Assembly (NCBI GenBank): GCA_964348605.1
Contig: CAYGDC010000007.1
Location: 1-19,915 of the forward strand
Direction: 5' to 3'
DNA length: 19,915 nt
DNA from: JALOAR01 sp964348605
GTDB taxonomy: Bacteria > Patescibacteriota > Minisyncoccia > UBA6257 > Colwellbacteraceae
Of this stretch, positions 13,974 to 19,915 are shown one piece after another. The notes beneath the pieces were generated by a model. The model was not told the DNA's origin and made no database searches. It saw only the letters and a list, made by a program, of their open reading frames with translations. The position numbers were made by a program, and so were the translations under genes. Position 1 is the stretch's first letter. The number at the start of each line of letters is the position of its first letter.

Positions 13974-14025
13974 GCTTATTAGTCTAAAAACCGCATAAAA
14001 CCTATATTTTAAGCGACTAATAAGC
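13974..14025. repeat. 11-bp inverted repeat in the 3D/recO divergent promoter region
   Basis: gcttattagtc (13974-13984) and gactaataagc (14015-14025) are exact reverse complements separated by 30 bases, with arm centres about four helical turns apart. A 10-bp palindrome ATAAGCTTAT lies nearby at 13936-13945. The shared cttatt/aataag core suggests repeated binding sites for one regulator, or a stem with a long loop. Confidence 0.6.
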
Positions 14026-14050
14026 CAACCCTAACAAATGCTCTGCGACT

Positions 14051-14059
14051 TGTTATAAT
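14051..14059 (+). promoter_or_regulatory. Extended -10 promoter giving a leaderless recO transcript
   Basis: TGTTATAAT is a perfect extended -10 (hexamer 14054-14059). Its end is six bases before the ATG at 14066, so the predicted +1 is the A of the start codon. Confidence 0.65.
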
Positions 14060-14065
14060 TAAGTA

Positions 14066-14584
14066 ATGACTGAGCATTTTACTTGGGGGATAGTGCTTGA
14101 TAAGAAAGCTGTGGGCGAAGCCGATAGCGAATATTCTGTTTTTACTTGGGATGTAGGTAAAATTATAGCTCGGGCGACAAGCTCGCGAAAAACTCTTTCT
14201 AGGCTCGCTGGGCACCTAGAGCCTGGCACACTTGCGATGATTCGTATTGTTAGAAAAAACGAAAAGGGGAGATTTAGAATGGCGGAAGCCTTAAGTGAAA
14301 ATAAAACAAAAAATCTTACAGTGATAAAAGTTTTTTCTTTAGCTGACAGCTTAATTCCATTAGAACAGCCAGATATAAATATTTTTGCTTTTCTTAAAAA
14401 CTTAGTACTTAATGAAGCGCAATCAGAAGCTCTTGCTTATACTTCTTTATTAAAGCTTGTCGGATTTGATCCTAAAATTGCTAAATGTGGCGTTTGCGGA
14501 AACAAAGAGATTGCCTGTTTTGCAGTTCAGGATATAATATTTTTATGCGCTATATGTCAAAACAAAAACCTAATAAAGAGATAA
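14066..14584 (+). CDS. recO: DNA repair protein RecO, shortened
   Basis: RecO works with RecR and RecF to load RecA onto SSB-coated single-stranded DNA. The 172 residues have the N-terminal OB fold (WGIVLDKKAVGEADSEYSVF, GKIIARA, SRLAGHLEP at 45-53) followed by a helical region and a C-terminal zinc site of four Cys (C141, C144, C161, C164). Usual RecO is about 240 residues; the middle helical domain is reduced here. The start is supported by the -10 six bases upstream. The gene's last 40 bases contain the promoter and start of the next gene, with an overlap of 40 bases in another frame. Confidence 0.88.
   Translation: MTEHFTWGIVLDKKAVGEADSEYSVFTWDVGKIIARATSSRKTLSRLAGHLEPGTLAMIRIVRKNEKGRFRMAEALSENKTKNLTVIKVFSLADSLIPLEQPDINIFAFLKNLVLNEAQSEALAYTSLLKLVGFDPKIAKCGVCGNKEIACFAVQDIIFLCAICQNKNLIKR
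14533..14538 (+). promoter_or_regulatory. -10 element inside recO for the downstream membrane protein
   Basis: A perfect TATAAT lies in the recO coding sequence and ends six bases before the ATG at 14545. The same spacing as at recO and glyQS makes 14545 the preferred start of the next gene. Confidence 0.6.
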
Positions 14585-16272
14585 AACAATCAAAGGTAAA
14601 TTATAAAAAGACTGTTATCGCGACAGTAGCTTTTGTAATTATTGCAATAGCGGGAGCGGCATATATTTTTTTAAACCAAGATTTTGGCAGGGTGGTTTTA
14701 AGCGTTGAGGCCAAAGAACAAGTAAGGATAGGAGAGCCGTTTGATATTGCTCTTGTCCTTGAAAATAGTTTAGACCAAGAAATAACGGAGACAGTAATGT
14801 TTTTATCCTTGCCTAACGGAGTAATTTTTACAGATAGACGCGGAGATTTGCGGCGAGCGACAGAAGAGGAGGCGATACCTGCCGGCGGCTTTAGAAGAGA
14901 GATTTTTACAGTGGTAATAACAGAGTTTTCAGAAAATAAAAGTTTTCAAATTGAAGCGCGTCATCTACCTCCGTTACTTGGTAGAGCTATTACAACCTCG
15001 CAAGATCTTACAGTTAAAGTCCAGCCATTACTTGATTTAAAGATTGAAGCGCCAGATCAAATTATAAGTGGTGAAAAATTTGAGTGGACTTTTTCTTACG
15101 GAAACGATACCGAAAGTGTGTGGAATATAGATTTTGAGATTCAAATTCCAGAAGAGCTAAAAACTGATTTACCTGCAAGGAGAATCAGCATAGGTGCGGG
15201 AGAACGCAAAAGCGAAACTTTTTCAGCTACTGCAATTATGGAAGAAGGCAGAAGGTTTACAATTAAAGCAATTGCGAGGGGACATATTGGAGATAAAAAA
15301 TATGTTTTAAGTGATGCAAGCGCGGAAATAATAGTGGGATCTTCGCCACTTTCTCTTAATATTTCTAGGGCGCAAGGACAAATGGGCGCGTTAAGGCTTG
15401 GAGAAGAAGTTGTCTACGCTTTATCGTTCACTAATAATTCAAACACTGCTTTGCAAAATGTATTAGCAGAGATTTCGTTATCAGGAGCTATGTTTGATTT
15501 AAATACTATTAAAACAGATGGAATCATTGACATACGCGCAGGCACAATAACTTGGAATGCAACAAATGTTCCAGGACTTGCAGAGCTTTCGCCTGGAGAA
15601 TCTAGGCTTTTGAATTTTGCAATAAATATTCAAAATGCATATCCAATAAGAAGATTAAGCGATAAAGATTTTACAGCAGGAATCAATGCTCGCGTATCAT
15701 CACCTACGATTCCACGCGCCTTAAATGTTTTAGAAACCGTTAATATCGCTTCTATGACGCAAAAAATTGCTGGCAAGATAGCAGTGTCTGTGAAGGCATT
15801 ATATCGAGATGCGGCTTCTAAAATAATAAACGAAGGAGTATTCCCTCCAGTTATTGACCAACCAACAGAATATTCTATTCACTGGGAGGCAAGGAGTTAT
15901 TCTACTCATATGTCCGAGATAGAAATCAGTGCAGGGCTTCCTCTCGGTGTAGATTTTGTGCGTCAAGTTAAGGTAGAGGCAGGAGAGCTTTTATTTGATC
16001 CTGAAAGCAGAAAAGTAACTTGGAGAATACCAAAATTATTAGCAACAACTGGGGTTTTGAGTGAACCATTTGTCGCTATTTTCCAAATAAAAGCGATTCC
16101 GAGCGTAGAGCATGTTGGCAAATATATGCCGATACTTGGAGGCATTAATATAACAGCGATGGATGACTTTACTGGGGATTTTTTTAACGCAATATCTGAA
16201 GAATCAACAACAACCGAACTGCGAAGCGACAATACAATAAGAGCTGGGGAGGGGATAGTAAGACAGTTTTAA
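14545..16272 (+). CDS. Membrane-anchored extracytoplasmic protein with Ig-like/DUF11-type repeats
   Basis: 575 residues from the ATG at 14545. An upstream in-frame ATG at 14485 would add 20 residues, but these lie wholly inside recO and lack coding character (MWRLRKQRDCLFC), so I reject it; an ATG at 14554 is a second choice. A basic N-terminus (KQKPNKEIKQSK) is followed by one membrane segment (about 22-43), then a long outside part. The beta-rich text has repeated units such as VRIGEPFDIALVLENS, IISGEKFEWTFSYGND and RLGEEVVYALSFTNNS, typical of DUF11/CARDB-like Ig folds that stack into rods; about four or five are present. Function is unknown; a surface or periplasmic scaffold is likely. 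Confidence 0.8.
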   Translation: MRYMSKQKPNKEIKQSKVNYKKTVIATVAFVIIAIAGAAYIFLNQDFGRVVLSVEAKEQVRIGEPFDIALVLENSLDQEITETVMFLSLPNGVIFTDRRGDLRRATEEEAIPAGGFRREIFTVVITEFSENKSFQIEARHLPPLLGRAITTSQDLTVKVQPLLDLKIEAPDQIISGEKFEWTFSYGNDTESVWNIDFEIQIPEELKTDLPARRISIGAGERKSETFSATAIMEEGRRFTIKAIARGHIGDKKYVLSDASAEIIVGSSPLSLNISRAQGQMGALRLGEEVVYALSFTNNSNTALQNVLAEISLSGAMFDLNTIKTDGIIDIRAGTITWNATNVPGLAELSPGESRLLNFAINIQNAYPIRRLSDKDFTAGINARVSSPTIPRALNVLETVNIASMTQKIAGKIAVSVKALYRDAASKIINEGVFPPVIDQPTEYSIHWEARSYSTHMSEIEISAGLPLGVDFVRQVKVEAGELLFDPESRKVTWRIPKLLATTGVLSEPFVAIFQIKAIPSVEHVGKYMPILGGINITAMDDFTGDFFNAISEESTTTELRSDNTIRAGEGIVRQF

Positions 16273-16273
16273 G

Positions 16274-16339
16274 AAGTTCAAAAATGAAATAATAAGCATA
16301 TATTTATAGCTTTGAAATAAATAATATATATTTGAACTT
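16274..16339. repeat. 9-bp inverted repeat between the repeat-protein gene and glyQS
   Basis: aagttcaaa (16274-16282) and tttgaactt (16331-16339) are exact reverse complements with a 48-base AT-rich loop. It begins just after the stop of the upstream gene and ends about 35 bases before the glyQS -10, so it may be a transcript-end structure or a regulator site. Confidence 0.4.
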
Positions 16340-16349
16340 AAATGCGAGC

Positions 16350-16378
16350 TTGTTCAGTATTTTTTAAAAATATATAAT
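16350..16378 (+). promoter_or_regulatory. Promoter of glyQS with -10 six bases from the ATG
   Basis: TTGTTC (16350-16355) and TATAAT (16373-16378) are 17 bases apart. The hexamer ends six bases before the ATG at 16385, predicting a leaderless message. Confidence 0.6.
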
Positions 16379-16384
16379 AAAATT

Positions 16385-17734
16385 ATGGATAATACGCAAG
16401 AAAAAATGGATAAGATAATTTCTCTCTCTAAAAGGCGAGGATTTATTTATCCTGGAAGCGAAATATATGGAGGACTGCAGAATTCATGGGACTTTGGTCC
16501 GCTTGGAGCAGAGATGAAAACTAATATCAAAGCAGAATGGTGGAATTATTTTGTAAGAAGAAGAGGGGATATGGTAGGGGTAGACACCGCTCTTATCATG
16601 AACAATAAAGTATGGGAGGCAAGCGGACATCTTGCAAATTTTTCTGACCCTCTTTCTGAATGTAAAAAATGCCATCGTCGCTTTAGAACAGACCATTTAG
16701 AATTAGATGCTAAATGCTCTGATTGCGATGGTGAATTATCAGCTTCACGACAATTTAACATGATGTTAAAAACCTATCTTGGCGTCACAGAAGAAAAGGC
16801 GAGCGAAGTTTATTTTCGCCCAGAAACAGCACAGGGAATGTTTGTAAATTTTCAAAACATTATTGATTCATTAAGAACAAAGCTTCCGTTTGGCGTTGCA
16901 CAAATTGGAAAAGCGTTTCGTAACGAAATTACTCCCGGTAATTATATTTTCCGCATGCGAGAATTTGAGCAAATGGAAATAGAATATTTTATTTCAATGC
17001 CTAAAAAAGACTCGGATTGGCAAAAGCATTTTGAATATTGGCGAGAAGATATGCAAAAATGGATAGCTCACATAGGTATAAAACCAGGCGAAATATATGA
17101 ATTAGATGTACCACAAAATGAGCTTGCTCATTATTCTAAGCGAACCATAGATTTTGAATATTATTTTCCGTTTGGCAGAAAGGAGCTTTATGGATTAGCA
17201 TATAGAACTGATTTTGATCTTAAAAACCACGGCTTAAAATATCGCGACAACGAAACAGGAGAAGAATATTATCCTCATGTAATTGAGCCGACTTTTGGAG
17301 TAGAAAGAACTTTACTTGCCGCAATGTGCTCTGCTTATACTGAAGAAGAAATATCAGAAACAGCTCATCAGTCAAAAGAAGAGCGAGAAGAGCAATCTGA
17401 AAAAAGAGTAGTAATGAAATTCCCTAAATGGCTTGCTCCTATAAAGATTGCTGTGCTTCCGCTTTCTAAAAAAGAAGAGCTTATAAATATATCTCAAAAA
17501 CTTGCTAATGATTTACGGCAAGACTTTGTTGTCGCCCATGACGAAACACAAAGCATCGGTAAAAGATATAGGCGACAAGATGAAATAGGCACTCCATATT
17601 GTCTAACAGTTGACTTTGATTCACTAACGGACGGAAAAGTTACTGTACGAGACAGAGATACGATGAAGCAAGACAGAATAAACATAAGCGAGAGCGCAAA
17701 ATACTTAAAAGAAAAAATGGCTGAATCTATATAA
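16385..17734 (+). CDS. glyQS: Glycyl-tRNA synthetase, alpha2 type
   Basis: This enzyme charges tRNA-Gly with glycine in the cytoplasm. The 449 residues form the single-chain dimeric class II type found in Gram-positives, archaea and eukaryotes, not the alpha2beta2 GlyQ/GlyS type of E. coli. Visible parts are the N-terminal GFIYPGSEIYGG (19-30) and WDFGPLGAEMK, a four-Cys zinc-like knuckle (C93, C96, C111, C114), FRPETAQGMF, motif 2 FRNEITPGNYIFRMREFEQ (178-196), motif 3 EPTFGVERTLLA (301-312), and an anticodon-binding domain from about 352 to the end (APIKIAVLPL, IGKRYRRQDEIGTPYCLTVD). Length is normal. It is probably transcribed alone. Confidence 0.97.
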   Translation: MDNTQEKMDKIISLSKRRGFIYPGSEIYGGLQNSWDFGPLGAEMKTNIKAEWWNYFVRRRGDMVGVDTALIMNNKVWEASGHLANFSDPLSECKKCHRRFRTDHLELDAKCSDCDGELSASRQFNMMLKTYLGVTEEKASEVYFRPETAQGMFVNFQNIIDSLRTKLPFGVAQIGKAFRNEITPGNYIFRMREFEQMEIEYFISMPKKDSDWQKHFEYWREDMQKWIAHIGIKPGEIYELDVPQNELAHYSKRTIDFEYYFPFGRKELYGLAYRTDFDLKNHGLKYRDNETGEEYYPHVIEPTFGVERTLLAAMCSAYTEEEISETAHQSKEEREEQSEKRVVMKFPKWLAPIKIAVLPLSKKEELINISQKLANDLRQDFVVAHDETQSIGKRYRRQDEIGTPYCLTVDFDSLTDGKVTVRDRDTMKQDRINISESAKYLKEKMAESI

Positions 17735-17794
17735 TTCTGTAACGCTTAAATAAAACGAATTTATTTGACATTTTTTTAATAAAATTGCATTTTT

Positions 17795-17824
17795 TTGACT
17801 TTAAGACATAAATATGCCTAAATA
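17795..17824 (+). promoter_or_regulatory. Candidate promoter of the M16 peptidase gene
   Basis: TTGACT (17795-17800) and TAAATA (17819-17824) are 18 bases apart and the -10-like hexamer ends seven bases before the ATG at 17832. The -10 is a poor match. A perfect TTGACA at 17765-17770 has no good partner at the normal distance. Confidence 0.35.
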
Positions 17825-17831
17825 AGTCCTT

Positions 17832-19115
17832 ATGGCTGATTTACCTTATGTAAAAAAGACTTTCCCAAATGGGATGAAATATATATTCGTGCCTCAACAA
17901 CAAGGTCTTGCGACTACCGTGCTAGTTCTTGTCTCTACAGGATCAGACTATGAGGGAAAAGAAATAAATGGCCTTTCTCATTTTTTAGAACATCTTTGTT
18001 TTAAGGGCACCACAAAAAGACCTGCTCCTAGTCTTATTAGCAGTGAGCTAGACGGTCTTGGCGCTGAATATAACGCTTTTACTGGCAATGAACTTACTGG
18101 ATATTATGCTAAGGCGGCAAACAAGCATTTTCCAAAAATACTAGATGTAGTGAGTGATTTATACCTTAATCCCTTAATTCAAGAAGAAGAAATGAACAAA
18201 GAGAGAGGGGTTATTATTGAAGAAATAAATATGTATGAAGATTTGCCGATGAGGAAGGTTTGGGATGATTTATCAACCTTAATGTATGGCGACCAGCCTG
18301 CAGGAAGGTCAATTGCTGGCACTAAAGAAACAATAAAAAAGATGACGCGAGCTGATATTATAGCGTATAGAAACTTACACTATATTGCGCCAAAAACAAC
18401 TGTTGTGGTTGCTGGGGGGCTAGGAGTAAACCCAGGAGCAATAGTTGCTGAATATTTTGCTAATATTGGTACGGGAGAGCTTATTCATAAAACAAAAACT
18501 ATAGAAAACCAATCCGCTCCTCAATTTTTTTTCCGAGATAAAGAAACCGACCAAGCGCATTTAGTAGTTGGCATTAGAGCATTTGATAGATTGGATAATA
18601 GGCGATACGCTTTTTCGTTGCTCTCAGATATTCTTGGAGGATCAATGTCATCAAGACTTTTTAGAAAAATTAGAGAAGAAATGGGCGCCGCTTATTATAT
18701 TAATAGCTCTCCGGAATTATTTTCAGATTATGGATTTCTTTCTATATCTTCTGGAGTAGACAAAGAGAGATTTGTTGAAATTATAAAAGCGATTATAGGA
18801 GAGCTTAGGCTGCTTAAAGAAAAATTAGTAGGAGAGGAAGAGTTAAATAAATCGAAAGAACATATTTCAGGAAAATTAGCATTACAACTTGAAACATCAG
18901 ATGAACTTGCTGGATTTTATGGGGGAGAAGAAGCTTTAACCGGAGCAATTAGAACACCTGAAGAAATACTTGAAAAAATTAAAAGTGTTACCGCGGAAGA
19001 AATCATAAATGTTGCGCAAGAAATTATAGTGGATGAAAAAATTAATCTTGCTGCTATTGGATCTATCCCTGATGAGGTTAAGCAAGGCGCGCAAAGCATT
19101 TTTACGCTTGCTTAA
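17832..19115 (+). CDS. M16-family zinc metallopeptidase (insulinase/processing-peptidase-like)
   Basis: 427 residues with no signal peptide. The inverted zinc motif HFLEH is at 50-54 (H50, E53, H54), and the third zinc ligand is E129 within ERGVIIEEI, about 75 residues on, as expected for M16. Downstream text typical of the second, non-catalytic half is present (GGSMSSRLFRKIREEMGAAY near 272-291, then LETSDELAGFYG). The length fits the single-chain M16B type (like B. subtilis YmxG/MlpA or mitochondrial processing peptidase beta) that works as a dimer. Likely substrates are peptides or targeting sequences; none can be inferred from neighbours. Confidence 0.94.
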   Translation: MADLPYVKKTFPNGMKYIFVPQQQGLATTVLVLVSTGSDYEGKEINGLSHFLEHLCFKGTTKRPAPSLISSELDGLGAEYNAFTGNELTGYYAKAANKHFPKILDVVSDLYLNPLIQEEEMNKERGVIIEEINMYEDLPMRKVWDDLSTLMYGDQPAGRSIAGTKETIKKMTRADIIAYRNLHYIAPKTTVVVAGGLGVNPGAIVAEYFANIGTGELIHKTKTIENQSAPQFFFRDKETDQAHLVVGIRAFDRLDNRRYAFSLLSDILGGSMSSRLFRKIREEMGAAYYINSSPELFSDYGFLSISSGVDKERFVEIIKAIIGELRLLKEKLVGEEELNKSKEHISGKLALQLETSDELAGFYGGEEALTGAIRTPEEILEKIKSVTAEEIINVAQEIIVDEKINLAAIGSIPDEVKQGAQSIFTLA

Positions 19116-19133
19116 TTTAGGATAAATGCGCTA

Positions 19134-19139
19134 TATTAT
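19134..19139 (+). promoter_or_regulatory. -10 element before the AI-2E-type transporter
   Basis: TATTAT ends seven bases before the ATG at 19147. This favours 19147 over the in-frame ATG at 19126, which would lie upstream of the predicted transcription start. Confidence 0.45.
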
Positions 19140-19146
19140 AGATAAG

Positions 19147-19915
19147 ATGAGCGTAGAAACACATAATGTAGGGTGGATTACTATTTGGCGTGTTTTTTTG
19201 GCTATTGCTCTCATAATGGGCGCTTTTGTTGCGAGAGATGCTATTGTTATTCTTCTTTTCGCTATCATAATATCGTCTGCTTTAGATGCGCCAGTAGACT
19301 TACTTAGCAGTAAGTTGAAAATGCCAAGGATTATAGCGACTGTTATTATTTTTACTATAGGTATTTTAGTAATAGTGCTTATATCATCGCTTATTTTACC
19401 AATTGCAATATTTGAGTTTTCTTCGCTTATAGGACAGCTTACTGAGGCGGATACAGATATTTTATTACAAGGATTTGCTCCAATCACAGATATATTAACT
19501 AAAGATTTTTCTTTCGCAAATATTAGCCAAGTAATAAATATTATATTTAGTGGCACCATATCAGTAGTTCAAACTATTAGCAGTATTCTTGGCGGTATGG
19601 TGTTTGTTATTTTAATACTGATTATTTCTTTTTATCTTACCCTTTCACAAGATGGTGTTGGTGAATTTTTACGTGCAGTGCTTCCAGAAACATTAGAAGA
19701 TACAGTGTTGCAAACGTATTATCGTTCTAAACAAAAGATAGGCAAATGGTTTCAAGCACAAATATTGCTTTCAATTACAGTAGGTATGCTTGTGTGGGTC
19801 GGCCTTTGGCTACTTGGAGTTCAGTACGCATTTGCTATAGGACTCTTGTCTGCTGCATTCCAAATAATGCCGAATGTTGGCCCTCTTTTTTCTGGAGCAA
19901 TTGGCACACTTATTG
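19147..19915 (+). CDS. AI-2E/PerM-family membrane transporter, 3' end outside the window
   Basis: The frame is open from 19147 to the window edge (256 codons, no stop) and begins MSVETHNVGWITIWRVFLAI. It has paired membrane segments at the N-terminus (VFLAIALIMGAF, AIVILLFAIIISSAL), one near residues 60-85 (IIATVIIFTIGILVIVLISS), a soluble loop, another at about 147-165 (GGMVFVILILIISFYLTLS), the region YRSKQKIGKWFQAQILLSI, and PNVGPLFSGAIGTLI at the edge. This is the order of the UPF0118/AI-2E exporter family, normally about 340-370 residues. The substrate is uncertain; members have been linked to autoinducer-2, sodium/proton exchange or other small solutes. The first 65 bases after the M16 stop hold only its promoter. 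Confidence 0.88.
   Translation, partial: MSVETHNVGWITIWRVFLAIALIMGAFVARDAIVILLFAIIISSALDAPVDLLSSKLKMPRIIATVIIFTIGILVIVLISSLILPIAIFEFSSLIGQLTEADTDILLQGFAPITDILTKDFSFANISQVINIIFSGTISVVQTISSILGGMVFVILILIISFYLTLSQDGVGEFLRAVLPETLEDTVLQTYYRSKQKIGKWFQAQILLSITVGMLVWVGLWLLGVQYAFAIGLLSAAFQIMPNVGPLFSGAIGTLI

Noticed and set aside
13309..14021. 10-bp direct repeat agcgactaat at 13309-13318 and 14012-14021, on either side of the 3D-domain gene
   Set aside because: Too short to tell from chance in 20 kb of AT-rich sequence, and no mobile gene lies between the copies.
18568..18759. 63-aa plus-strand frame inside the M16 peptidase gene
   Set aside because: Out-of-frame shadow of conserved peptidase sequence.

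Overview
The window looks like chromosome of a Patescibacteria / Candidate Phyla Radiation bacterium, most likely a Parcubacteria-type lineage. This is inferred from AT-rich compact coding, reduced-length versions of universal proteins (321-aa MetK, 172-aa RecO), a single-chain alpha2 glycyl-tRNA synthetase, surface proteins built from Cys-rich Ig-like and SH3-like modules, a VirD4/TraD-like ATPase paired with a small coiled-coil protein, and an almost complete lack of Shine-Dalgarno sequences. All complete genes stop with TAA or TAG and the standard code fits every protein. No tRNA, rRNA, CRISPR array or insertion sequence was recognised.

Layout. 1-152: 5' part of a minus-strand hypothetical gene. 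355-2694: a large membrane-anchored trypsin-like protease, with a 26-bp direct repeat on each side (310-335 and 2771-2796). 2695-3122: non-coding DNA with several inverted repeats. 3120-4479: an extended -10 promoter, a SAM-I-type riboswitch with a visible antiterminator/terminator switch, a 61-aa small ORF and metK. 4480-5107: a degenerate stretch with a 43-aa acidic ORF and a probable decayed gene. 5108-6928: glmS. 7065-9956: a 147-aa coiled-coil protein and a VirD4/TraD-like ATPase, closed by a strong terminator. 10116-13317: a copper-homeostasis operon (csoR, a membrane protein with an HMA-like tail, copA) behind a G-rich operator-like sequence, ending at a terminator shared with a convergent 3D-domain cell-wall protein (13440-13889, minus). 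14066-16272: recO and a membrane-anchored extracytoplasmic repeat protein whose promoter lies inside recO. 16385-17734: glyQS. 17832-19115: an M16 zinc peptidase. 19147-end: an AI-2E/PerM-type transporter cut by the window edge.

How it fits together. The genes are mostly housekeeping: methyl donor (metK), cell-wall amino sugar (glmS), translation (glyQS), recombination (recO), copper detoxification, and envelope proteins. The most striking signals are regulatory. First, a complete SAM-sensing transcription attenuator sits ahead of metK. Second, at least four genes have a -10 hexamer exactly six bases before the ATG, so transcripts should be leaderless and translation should not need a Shine-Dalgarno sequence. 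This also resets the start of the 14545 gene. Third, paired repeats and inverted repeats in the intergenic regions look like operators or structured RNA and match no family I can name.
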